This document shows, piece after piece, positions 1 to 5,568 of a DNA stretch of 5,819 nt (position 1 is its first letter; every line of letters begins with the position of its first letter). Made by a program: the position numbers and the translations under genes. Source of the stretch: Gammaproteobacteria bacterium (GTDB lineage Bacteria > Pseudomonadota > Gammaproteobacteria > Chromatiales > Chromatiaceae); the NCBI GenBank assembly GCA_019136395.1, contig JAGVUH010000241.1, positions 1 through 5,819 on the forward strand, written 5' to 3'. The notes beneath the pieces are model-generated. The model was not told where the DNA came from, did not search any database, and saw nothing but the letters and a program-made list of their open reading frames with translations.

Positions 1-1442
1 TTGAGGCCCTGGGAGCAGATGGCCTGGAGCTCGGCCTCCCGCGCCGGGTCCTTGGCCACCACCCAGGGGGCCCGTTCGTCGATCCACTGGTTGGCGCGGT
101 CGGCCAGGGCCATGATCTCGCGGGTGGCGCGGCTGAACTCGCGGCGCTCATAGGCCTCGGCGATGCTGGCCCCGGCGGCGACAAAGTCCGCGAACAGGGC
201 TTTATCCATTAGGTCGTCCGCGAGGCGGCCGGCGAAGCGCTTGGTGATGAAGCCGGCGCAGCGGCTGCCGATGTTGACCACCTTGCCCACCAGGTCGCTG
301 TTCACCCGCAGGGTGAAGTCCTCCAGATTGAGGTCGATGTCCTCCACCGTGGGGCCCAGCTTGGCGGCGAAGTAGTAGCGCAGATACTCAGGGTTGAGGT
401 GCTCCAGATAGGTGCGGGCGCGGATGAAGGTACCGCGGGACTTGGACATTTTCTGACCATCGACGGTGAGGAAGCCGTGGGCCAGGACCGCCGTCGGCGG
501 ACGGAAGCCGGCGCCGTGGAGCATGGCCGGCCAGAAGAGGGCGTGGAAATAGATGATGTCCTTGCCGATGAAGTTGTACAGCTCGGCCGTCGAGTCCGCC
601 CGCCAGAAGTGGTCGAAGTCCAGCCCCGGGGTGCGGTCGCAGAGGTTCTTGAAACTGGCCATGTAGCCAATGGGGGCGTCCAGCCAAACATAGAAGAACT
701 TGCCCGGGTGGTCGGGGATCTCGAAGCCGAAGTAGGGGGCGTCGCGGGAGATGTCCCACTCCTGGAGCCCGGCCTCGAACCATTCGTCCAGCTTGTTGGC
801 GATCTCCTTTTGCAGGGCGCCGCCCTTGGTCCAGGCGCGCAGCATGTCCTCGAAGTCGGCCAGCTTGAAGAAGTAGTGATCGGATTCGCGCTGCTCGGGT
901 ACGGCGCCGGAGACGGCGGAGCGGGGGTTCCCGAGTTCCGCCGGGGAATAGCTGGCGCCACAGGCCTCGCAGTTGTCGCCATACTGGTCCGCCGCCCCGC
1001 ACTTGGGGCACTCGCCCTTGATGAAGCGGTCCGGTAGGAACATCCGCTCCACGGGGTCATAGGCCTGGGTGATGGTGCGTTTGGCAATGTGGCCCGCGTC
1101 CCGGTTGCGCTCGTAGATGAGGGTGGCGCAGTGGTGGTTTTCCGGGGAATGGGTGGAGTGGTAGTTGTCGAAGCCGATGCGGAAGGCGGCGAAGTCGGCC
1201 TGATGCTCCACGGCCACCCGGGCGATCAGCTCCTCGGGGGTAATGCCCTCCTGACGGGCGCGCAGCATGATGGGGGTGCCGTGGGCGTCGTCGGCGCAGA
1301 CGTAGTAACAGTGGTGGCCGCGCATCTTCTGGAATCGCGCCCAGATGTCCGTCTGGATGTACTCCACCAGATGGCCGATGTGAATGGGACCGTTGGCGTA
1401 GGGCAGGGCGCTGGTGACCAGGATGTCTCGGGTATCGTTCAT
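1..1442 (-). CDS. metG: Methionyl-tRNA synthetase (MetG), 3' end beyond the left edge
   Basis: Cytoplasmic class I aminoacyl-tRNA synthetase that joins methionine to initiator and elongator tRNA-Met using ATP. About 480 residues are visible of a protein usually near 680. The frame opens [19 protein letters not shown], and the HIGH nucleotide-binding motif (HIGH) lies at residues 21-24. A zinc knuckle has Cys145, 148, 158 and 161, the same numbers as in E. coli MetRS. The second ATP loop, KMSKS, is at about 331-335. In the anticodon-binding helix bundle, Asn390, Arg394 and Trp460 match the E. coli residues N391, R395 and W461 that read the CAU anticodon. The C-terminal tRNA-binding/dimerisation domain, if present, lies off the window. 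The ATG at 1442-1440 matches the family start, but no good Shine-Dalgarno sequence precedes it. The gene is divergent from apbC, a pairing also seen in E. coli. Identity is certain; only the length is unknown. Confidence 0.98.
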   Translation of the reverse strand, partial: MNDTRDILVTSALPYANGPIHIGHLVEYIQTDIWARFQKMRGHHCYYVCADDAHGTPIMLRARQEGITPEELIARVAVEHQADFAAFRIGFDNYHSTHSPENHHCATLIYERNRDAGHIAKRTITQAYDPVERMFLPDRFIKGECPKCGAADQYGDNCEACGASYSPAELGNPRSAVSGAVPEQRESDHYFFKLADFEDMLRAWTKGGALQKEIANKLDEWFEAGLQEWDISRDAPYFGFEIPDHPGKFFYVWLDAPIGYMASFKNLCDRTPGLDFDHFWRADSTAELYNFIGKDIIYFHALFWPAMLHGAGFRPPTAVLAHGFLTVDGQKMSKSRGTFIRARTYLEHLNPEYLRYYFAAKLGPTVEDIDLNLEDFTLRVNSDLVGKVVNIGSRCAGFITKRFAGRLADDLMDKALFADFVAAGASIAEAYERREFSRATREIMALADRANQWIDERAPWVVAKDPAREAELQAICSQGL

Positions 1443-1704
1443 GACGCGGATTCTTGTGGTGAAGGGTTTCCGTGGACTGCCGACGGGCCCCCGCGGGTCT
1501 GGTGCCGTGCCGCGAACGGCCTGGCCAAGGGGGGCAGCTAATGGGTGGCGAGTATCGCATGCGGGGGCGCCACCGGGCCATGTAGCTATCGTCAGCCCAG
1601 GCTTGAAAAGCGCGGGGCCAAGACCAAACTCGCCCCCATCGTCGGGCCGACCCGTCATGGCCGGTCTGAGATCCGCTTTCTACCTTGTTTTCCCTCCCGG
1701 AACC

Positions 1705-1736
1705 GGCCCGTCACACGGGTCCCGCCCCCAGGGCGG
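1705..1736 (+). repeat. Two adjacent leader hairpins upstream of apbC
   Basis: Hairpin A pairs CCCGT (1707-1711) with ACGGG (1715-1719) around the loop CAC. It is extended by a G-U pair (1706/1720) and a G-C pair (1705/1721), for a 7-bp stem. Hairpin B pairs CCGCCC (1722-1727) with GGGCGG (1731-1736) around the loop CCA. The two abut and could form together, but both use bases that the larger hairpin at 1717-1750 needs. The pairing is read directly from the sequence. That it forms in a transcript is inference, and GC-rich DNA yields such stems by chance fairly often. Confidence 0.45.
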
Positions 1737-1750
1737 CGGTCGCGGGACCC
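1717..1750 (+). repeat. 9-bp perfect inverted repeat next to the apbC ribosome binding site
   Basis: GGGTCCCGC (1717-1725) and GCGGGACCC (1742-1750) are perfect reverse complements across a 16-nt loop. The right arm ends 7 bases before the GGAG that serves apbC. The structure cannot coexist with the two hairpins at 1705-1736. There is no T-run after it, so it is not a standard intrinsic terminator. It could be a translational control element, an operator, or chance. Confidence 0.5.
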
Positions 1751-1757
1751 ATTCATC

Positions 1758-1761
1758 GGAG
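1758..1761 (+). promoter_or_regulatory. Ribosome binding site fixing the apbC start
   Basis: GGAG lies 6 bases before the ATG at 1768. It decides between this start and upstream in-frame starts that would run back into metG. The resulting N-terminus, MSDVTKEAIEAALR, fits the start of the family's first domain. Confidence 0.75.
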
Positions 1762-1767
1762 TGTTTC

Positions 1768-2859
1768 ATGTCAGACGTCACCAAAGAAGCCATCGAAGCC
1801 GCCCTCAGGACCTATGTCGAGCCCAGTCTGGGGCGTGACCTGGTCGGGGCCGCCTGCGTCAAGGGCATCGAGATCGAGGGTGGCCAGGTCAAGGTCAAGG
1901 TGGTCCTGGGCTTCCCGGCCAATGGCGTCCTCGACCAGATCCGGACCGCGCTTCAGGAGCGGATCGCCGCCGTGCCCGGGGTGTCTGACGCTCAGGTGGA
2001 CGTCTCCTGGAAGGTCGTCGCCCACTCGGTGCAGAAATCCCTCAAACCCATCGACAACGTCAAGAACATCATCGCCGTCGCCTCGGGCAAGGGGGGCGTC
2101 GGCAAGTCCACCACCGCGGTCAACCTGGCCCTGGCCCTGTCCGCCGAGGGCGCCCGGGTCGGCATCCTCGACGCCGATATCTATGGTCCCTCCCAGCCGC
2201 GCATGCTGGGTATCTCCGGCCGGCCCGAGTCCAAGGATGGCAACAGCCTGGAGCCCATGAATTCCTATCACCTCCAGGCCATGTCCATCGGTTTTCTCAT
2301 CGACGAGGAGACGCCCATGATCTGGCGCGGGCCCATGGTCACCCAGGCCCTGGAGCAGCTCCTCAACGATACCAACTGGGCGGACCTGGACTACCTGGTC
2401 ATCGACCTGCCGCCGGGCACCGGCGACACCCAGTTGACCCTGGCGCAGAAGGTGCCCGTCTCCGGGGCCGTCATCGTCACCACCCCCCAGGACATCGCCC
2501 TGCTGGATGCCCGCAAGGGGTTGAAGATGTTCCAGAAGGTGGAGGTCCCCGTCCTCGGCATCGTCGAGAACATGAGCATCCACATCTGCTCCAAGTGCGG
2601 CCACGAGGAGCACATCTTTGGTTCCGGTGGCGGTCAATCCATGGCCGAGCAATACGGGGTGGATCTGCTGGGCTCCCTGCCCCTGGATATCCATATCCGC
2701 GAGGAAACGGATAGCGGCAAGCCCACGGTGGTCGCCCAGCCGGAGTCCCGCGTCACCCAGATCTACCGGGAGATCGCCCGCAAGACGGCGGCCAAGCTGT
2801 CACTCCAGGCCAAGGACTATGCCGCCAAGTTCCCACGCATCGTCATCCAGAACAACTGA
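1768..2859 (+). CDS. apbC: Iron-sulfur cluster carrier ATPase ApbC/Mrp
   Basis: Cytoplasmic P-loop NTPase of the Mrp/NBP35 family that carries [4Fe-4S] clusters to apoproteins. It has 363 residues, against 369 in E. coli Mrp. Residues 1 to about 85 form a MIP18/DUF59-type domain. A basic linker leads to the MinD/ParA-like ATPase core. Its deviant Walker A is GKGGVGKST (107-115), switch I is DADIYGPSQP (135-144), and the Walker B/switch II segment is DLPPGTGDTQ (213-222). The Cys-Ser-Lys-Cys pair (Cys274, Cys277), just after VENMS, is the CXXC that bridges a cluster between two subunits in this family. All key residues are intact. It stands alone on the plus strand, divergent from metG, with 227 bp before ybgI. 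It belongs to the MinD-like fold, but the CXXC and the DUF59 domain rule out a plain MinD or ParA. Confidence 0.97.
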   Translation: MSDVTKEAIEAALRTYVEPSLGRDLVGAACVKGIEIEGGQVKVKVVLGFPANGVLDQIRTALQERIAAVPGVSDAQVDVSWKVVAHSVQKSLKPIDNVKNIIAVASGKGGVGKSTTAVNLALALSAEGARVGILDADIYGPSQPRMLGISGRPESKDGNSLEPMNSYHLQAMSIGFLIDEETPMIWRGPMVTQALEQLLNDTNWADLDYLVIDLPPGTGDTQLTLAQKVPVSGAVIVTTPQDIALLDARKGLKMFQKVEVPVLGIVENMSIHICSKCGHEEHIFGSGGGQSMAEQYGVDLLGSLPLDIHIREETDSGKPTVVAQPESRVTQIYREIARKTAAKLSLQAKDYAAKFPRIVIQNN

Positions 2860-3008
2860 TGCCCTGTCCACGGCGTGCCGCGGCGTTCAGGACGGCGCGA
2901 ATGCTGGCCTGAAGGGTGAGCGAATTGGTCAAAACTGCTTGACGACATCGGTACCCGTTCAGACCCCTCGCGCCCCATGAGGCCTTCTGTGGCACCAGTT
3001 GCTGATAC

Positions 3009-3051
3009 TCCCACTCCCTCCCCCCTGGACGGTGGGGTTGGGTAGAGGGGG
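3009..3051 (+). repeat. C-rich then G-rich tract between apbC and ybgI
   Basis: The spacer 2860-3086 contains no supported gene. Within it, C-runs at 3010-3012, 3016-3018 and 3020-3025 are followed by G-runs at 3034-3037, 3040-3042 and 3047-3051. The runs can pair as an interrupted hairpin around the loop TGGACGGT (3026-3033), with several mismatches. The G side could also form a G-quadruplex if the six Gs at 3074-3079 join, though the last loop would be long. No T-run follows, so it does not look like a classic intrinsic terminator. Confidence 0.35.
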
Positions 3052-3086
3052 ATGAATGGTTACTGACATTGTAGGGGGGAGGATGG

Positions 3087-3839
3087 ATGGTCACGTCCGC
3101 GGAACTGGCGACCTACTGTGAGGAGCTCCTGGCCGTTGCGGCCTTTGAGGACTATTGCCCCAATGGGCTCCAGGTCGAGGGCACGCGGCCCGTGCGGCGC
3201 CTGGTCACCGGGGTGACCGCCAGTCTGGCCTTGATCGAGGCGGCCATCGCTGCCGAGGCCGATGCCTTGCTGGTGCATCACGGCTGGTTCTGGAAGGGGG
3301 AATCGCCTTGCCTGATCGGCCTCAAGGGCCGGCGGGCCCGGGCCTTGATCAGCTCCGGCGCCAGCCTCCTGGCCTATCACCTACCCCTCGACGCCCACCC
3401 GGAGCTGGGCAACAACCGTCAGTTGGCCGTGCGGCTGGGTATCGAGGCCCCCGAGCCCACCGCCGCGGGCCGTGGCCTGGTCTGGCGGGGCCGATTACCA
3501 GAGCCTCTGGAGGGCGAGGCCTTCGCCCTCCGGGTGGCGGCGGCCCTGGGCCGGGTCCCCCTGCGTATCCCTGGTCGCGGTGCCCCGCTGACGACCATCG
3601 CCTGGTGCACGGGCGCCGCGCAGGGCTTCATCACCGAGGTGGCGGCCCTGGGGGTGGATGCCTATCTGAGCGGGGAGATTTCGGAACAGACCACCCATCT
3701 GGCGCGGGAACAGGGTCTGGATTATTTCGCTGCCGGCCACCACGCCACCGAGCGCCTGGGTATCCAGGCCCTGGGTGAGCACCTGGCAGCGCGGTTTGGC
3801 CTCGAACATCGCTTCCTGGACATCGACAATCCGGCCTGA
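3087..3839 (+). CDS. ybgI: Nif3-like dinuclear metal-centre protein (YbgI, DUF34)
   Basis: Member of the Nif3/YbgI (DUF34) family, toroidal hexamers with a two-metal site in each subunit. Family members are often labelled GTP cyclohydrolase 1 type 2, but the true reaction is unsettled and I do not assign one. At 250 residues it matches E. coli YbgI (247) end to end. The likely metal ligands are His64 and His65 in VHHGWFWKGE, Asp102 in LPLDAHPELGNN, and His218 and Glu222 in GHHATE. Other shared blocks are DYCPNGLQVEG (22-32), IAWCTGAAQ (171-179), SGEISEQT (195-202) and the ending DIDNPA. The G-rich GGGAGG at 3077-3082 is the ribosome binding site, only 4 bases before the chosen ATG. An ATG at 3083 is out of frame. 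Transcription could start in the preceding 227 bp, where I see no strong promoter. sspA follows after 146 bp and has its own promoter. Confidence 0.95.
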   Translation: MVTSAELATYCEELLAVAAFEDYCPNGLQVEGTRPVRRLVTGVTASLALIEAAIAAEADALLVHHGWFWKGESPCLIGLKGRRARALISSGASLLAYHLPLDAHPELGNNRQLAVRLGIEAPEPTAAGRGLVWRGRLPEPLEGEAFALRVAAALGRVPLRIPGRGAPLTTIAWCTGAAQGFITEVAALGVDAYLSGEISEQTTHLAREQGLDYFAAGHHATERLGIQALGEHLAARFGLEHRFLDIDNPA

Positions 3840-3867
3840 AGGTGCCGCCAACGCCTCGCCGAGCCCT

Positions 3868-3897
3868 GGTCAGCGTCAGCTGGTTTTCCCACTGACC
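3868..3897 (+). repeat. GTCAGC tandem and inverted repeat overlapping the sspA -35
   Basis: Two GTCAGC hexamers stand in tandem (3869-3874 and 3875-3880). The inverted copy CTGACC (3892-3897) is the exact reverse complement of GGTCAG (3868-3873). The second hexamer can also form a smaller hairpin with CTGAC (3892-3896), with a 2x2 mismatch and a TTTT loop. The inverted copy coincides with the proposed -35 of sspA, which suits an operator. The lack of a T-run argues against an intrinsic terminator for ybgI. Confidence 0.45.
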
Positions 3898-3919
3898 AAC
3901 CCCTGATCTCGGCTATAAT
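3892..3919 (+). promoter_or_regulatory. Sigma-70-type promoter for sspA-sspB
   Basis: A perfect -10 TATAAT lies at 3914-3919. The -35 CTGACC at 3892-3897 agrees with TTGACA at four of six positions, and the spacer is 16 bp. Transcription would begin near 3926 and give a leader of about 60 nt before the sspA start. This is the best promoter match in the window and stands out against the GC-rich background. Confidence 0.7.
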
Positions 3920-3970
3920 CCAGGCCAGCCAAAACTTGGGGCTCCCGCGAGGGCCTGCCTTCGTTGGAGC

Positions 3971-3976
3971 AAAGGA
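3971..3976 (+). promoter_or_regulatory. Ribosome binding site supporting the GTG start of sspA
   Basis: AAAGGA sits 9 bases before the GTG at 3986. It favours this GTG over the ATG 24 bases further on, which would be about 33 bases from the site and would remove the conserved NRRSV N-terminus. Confidence 0.65.
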
Positions 3977-3985
3977 TAAATAGCC

Positions 3986-4624
3986 GTGGGTACGAATCGA
4001 CGATCCGTGATGACTCTCTTCTCCGACCCCGCCTGCCCATTCTGCCACCGCGTCCGGATTGTCCTTGCCGAAAAGGGCATCGCGGTGGATATCGTGGATG
4101 TCGATGCCCAGAACCTCCCTGAGGAAGTGATGGACTTCAACCCCTACGGCACGGTGCCGACCCTGGTCGATCGTGACCTGCGCCTGTGGGAATCCCGCAT
4201 CATCATGGAATACCTGGATGAGCGCTTCCCGCACCCGCCGCTGATGCCGGTCGATCCCATCGCCCGGGCCACGGCCCGGCTGTTCATGTATCGGGTTGAT
4301 CAGGACTGGTACCAACTCATGGGGCGGATCATCAAGGGCAGCCGCCCGGAGGATATCGCCCAGGCGCGCAAGGAACTGCGTGAAAGCCTGATCGTCACCT
4401 CGCCGGTGTTTGGCGCCAAGCCCTATTTCATGAGCGACGAGTTTTCCCTGGTCGATTGTTGCATCGCGCCCCTCCTGTGGCGGCTGCCGATTCTGGGGGT
4501 GGAGATCCCGCCCAACGCCACCGCCATCCACCAGTACATGAAGCGAATCTTCGACCTGCCGTCCTTCCGGCACAGCCTGACGGAAATCGAACGGGAAATG
4601 CCGCACGAGACGGCCAGACCTTGA
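3986..4624 (+). CDS. sspA: Stringent starvation protein A (SspA)
   Basis: RNA polymerase-associated regulator with a glutathione S-transferase fold. In E. coli it binds the sigma-70 holoenzyme and supports stationary-phase and acid-stress gene expression. The 212 residues equal the E. coli length. The N-terminal thioredoxin-like domain (to about residue 82) includes the cis-proline segment TVPTLVDR (56-63) and LWESRIIMEYLDERFPHPPLMP (68-89 region), where PHP (82-84) is the surface patch important for SspA activity. An alpha-helical C-terminal domain follows, with PYFMSDEFSLVDC and APLLWRLP. The GTG start gives MGTNRRSVMTLFS, which lines up with E. coli ANKRSVMTLFS. One oddity is CPFC at 17-20, a complete glutaredoxin-style CXXC where E. 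coli SspA has no such motif. It is probably co-transcribed with sspB. A glutaredoxin or plain GST is less likely, given the full-length SspA match and the partner gene. Confidence 0.96.
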   Translation: MGTNRRSVMTLFSDPACPFCHRVRIVLAEKGIAVDIVDVDAQNLPEEVMDFNPYGTVPTLVDRDLRLWESRIIMEYLDERFPHPPLMPVDPIARATARLFMYRVDQDWYQLMGRIIKGSRPEDIAQARKELRESLIVTSPVFGAKPYFMSDEFSLVDCCIAPLLWRLPILGVEIPPNATAIHQYMKRIFDLPSFRHSLTEIEREMPHETARP

Positions 4625-4635
4625 CGTTGGGGCCT

Positions 4636-4654
4636 GGCCCCGTTGGGCGGGGCC
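4636..4654 (+). repeat. Perfect GC hairpin between sspA and sspB
   Basis: GGCCCCG (4636-4642) and CGGGGCC (4648-4654) form a perfect 7-bp stem with the loop TTGGG, placed 11 bases after the sspA stop and 6 bases before the sspB ribosome binding site. No T-run follows. It may slow RNA polymerase, protect the sspA message from 3' decay, or tune sspB expression relative to sspA. Confidence 0.55.
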
Positions 4655-4673
4655 GAGTCTGGAGAAGCCTGAC

Positions 4674-5081
4674 ATGACCTCCAATCGCCCGTACCTGATC
4701 CGTGCTTTGTACGACTGGATCCTGGATAACGACATGACCCCCCACCTGCTGGTGGATACCAGCCGTTCCCCGACGGTGGTCCCCACCCAGTTCGTCCAGG
4801 ATGGGAAGATCGTCCTCAATCTCAGCCCCAGCGCGGTGCGTCAACTGGTCATTGGCAACGACGAGATCGTCTTCAACGCTCGCTTTTCCGGTCGCCCCCT
4901 GGATGTCATGGTCCCCATCGCCGCCGTGATGGGGATCTATGCCCGCGAAAACGGCCATGGCATGCTCTTTCCGGAGGAAGAGGCCGAGGAGGGGGCCGGG
5001 ACCTCGCCGCCGACGGATGAGCATCCGGCGCCGCCCTCCCAGCCCAAGCGCGGCAAGCCCAATTTACGGGTGGTCAAATAG
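4674..5081 (+). CDS. sspB: ClpXP protease specificity-enhancing factor SspB
   Basis: Adaptor that binds the ssrA tag on products of stalled ribosomes, and some other substrates, and tethers them to ClpX for degradation. Residues 1 to about 100 form the substrate-binding domain, with NRPYLIRALYDWILDN, TPHLLVD, GKIVLNLSPSAV, NDEIVFNARFSG and the IYARENG block (88-94) typical of the family. An acidic and then Pro-rich linker (about 101-126) follows. The last residues, KPNLRVVK, are the ClpX-docking tail, nearly the same as E. coli RPALRVVK. Total length is 135 against 165 in E. coli, and the difference lies in the linker. GGAGAAG at 4661-4667 precedes the ATG by 6 bases. It lies 49 bp behind sspA and is probably expressed from the sspA promoter. 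It ends 8 bp from the convergent DUF3301 gene. Confidence 0.97.
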   Translation: MTSNRPYLIRALYDWILDNDMTPHLLVDTSRSPTVVPTQFVQDGKIVLNLSPSAVRQLVIGNDEIVFNARFSGRPLDVMVPIAAVMGIYARENGHGMLFPEEEAEEGAGTSPPTDEHPAPPSQPKRGKPNLRVVK

Positions 5082-5089
5082 GCCGGTGC

Positions 5090-5404
5090 TCAGGCATCCC
5101 GGACCTGGTCCGGCAGGCCGAAACTCAATCCTTCAAGGTTTAGTCCCACCAGGGTCAGATAGCCGCTGTAGCGTTCGGCCCCCGCGTCGCTGAACTCGAA
5201 ACGGTAGGTCCGACGCAGGCGCACGCCCTCGCTCGTCCAGCGCAACCGCAGGCGACGCAGAGCCACGGTCTGATCGAGAAGTTGTAACGCCCGTTGTTCG
5301 CAGGCCGCCCGGCAGATGCCCAAGGCCAATTCGCGGGCCCTGAGGCTGTCGAGCCAGTACCAGCCGATCAGGAGCAGAATGAAGATGGCCCAGAGGCTGT
5401 TCAT
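5090..5404 (-). CDS. DUF3301 family protein, single N-terminal membrane anchor
   Basis: This small protein of 104 residues has unknown function. Residues about 3-18 (SLWAIFILLLIGWYWL) form one hydrophobic segment, most likely a membrane anchor. Arg and Glu residues follow at once (LRARELAL), which would suit a cytoplasmic body under the positive-inside rule. The block CEQRALQLLDQTVALRRLRLR (35-55 region) and the strand YRFEFS (67-72), followed by GYLTLVG, fit the DUF3301 family as I remember it from gammaproteobacteria. I cannot search to confirm. The ATG is the only start between the upstream in-frame stop and the membrane segment, but its ribosome binding site is weak. A plausible promoter lies at 5505-5533. 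It converges on sspB with an 8-bp gap and has no visible functional link to it. Confidence 0.85.
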   Translation of the reverse strand: MNSLWAIFILLLIGWYWLDSLRARELALGICRAACEQRALQLLDQTVALRRLRLRWTSEGVRLRRTYRFEFSDAGAERYSGYLTLVGLNLEGLSFGLPDQVRDA

Positions 5405-5504
5405 GATTTGAGTTCGTAACGCAGGTGATGAGGGCGAGGCCGGGTGATCGCGTGCAGCTTATTTGAGCGTCTTTCTACCTGATTCGTGCACATTTTCCCG
5501 ATAG

Positions 5505-5533
5505 ATTATCAAACCGTGAGGTCTCCTCACCAA
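5505..5533 (-). promoter_or_regulatory. Candidate leftward promoter for the DUF3301 gene
   Basis: On the minus strand a -35-like TTGGTG (5533-5528) is followed, after 17 bases, by GATAAT (5510-5505), which matches five of six -10 positions. Transcription would begin near 5498 and leave a leader of about 94 nt. The -35 is only a three-of-six match. The 15-bp dyad at 5516-5530 covers the spacer and part of the -35. Confidence 0.4.
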
Positions 5534-5550
5534 CTCTCGGTTCCGATAAT
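5505..5550. repeat. Nested dyad in the DUF3301/exported-protein divergent region
   Basis: The core GTGAGG (5516-5521), TCT, CCTCAC (5525-5530) is a perfect 6-bp dyad. Around it AACC (5512-5515) matches GGTT (5539-5542), and ATTATC (5505-5510) matches GATAAT (5545-5550). As RNA this would be one 16-bp stem broken by one 8-nt bulge and a small 1x2 internal loop. As DNA it places a GATAAT reading outward on each side of a central operator-like site. It ends 9 bases before the ribosome binding site of the rightward gene. Confidence 0.55.
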
Positions 5551-5568
5551 GACGACGCTGGAGGCAGC

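Larger units (their letters stand above)
1443..1767. other. Divergent metG/apbC intergenic region
   Basis: This 325-bp stretch separates two divergent genes and must hold promoters for both. I see no gene in it. The apbC frame happens to stay open through it and into metG, but coding there is not supported. A weak rightward -35-like TTGAAA lies at 1603-1608, without a convincing -10 at the right distance. I found no leftward promoter good enough to call. The right third, 1700-1750, is dense in GC-rich inverted repeats that are listed separately. Confidence 0.6.

Noticed and set aside
302..1087. Open frames of roughly 200-260 codons on both strands across metG
   Set aside because: They overlap the clear MetRS frame with all its motifs. 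Their translations are Arg-, Pro- and Ser-rich or Gly-, Ala- and Val-rich, as expected of shadow frames in GC-rich DNA.
1414..1767. 118-codon in-frame extension upstream of apbC
   Set aside because: It would overlap the metG start, it has composition unlike ApbC, and the GGAG at 1758 plus the family N-terminus support the ATG at 1768.
1771..2694. 307-codon antisense frame within apbC
   Set aside because: It mirrors ApbC codons (runs of Gly, Asp, Val, Leu), has no recognisable domain, and the sense gene is certain.
2861..2899. Possible terminator after apbC (GTCC...GGAC around CGGCGTGCCGCGGCG)
   Set aside because: The pairings are short, with poor loops, and no T-run follows.
2928..2943. GTCAA/TTGAC inverted repeat with a TTGACG that resembles a -35
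   Set aside because: The stem is only 5 bp and no -10 lies at a suitable distance, so it was not called as a promoter or operator.
2817..3094. Small minus-strand frames in the apbC-ybgI spacer
   Set aside because: No ribosome binding site, no recognisable protein features, and they depend on reading through the C/G-run tract.
3722..4819. 365-codon antisense frame across ybgI, sspA and sspB
   Set aside because: It crosses three well-supported sense genes and the sspA promoter. The translation shows no family features, and the length is explained by few stops in GC-rich DNA.
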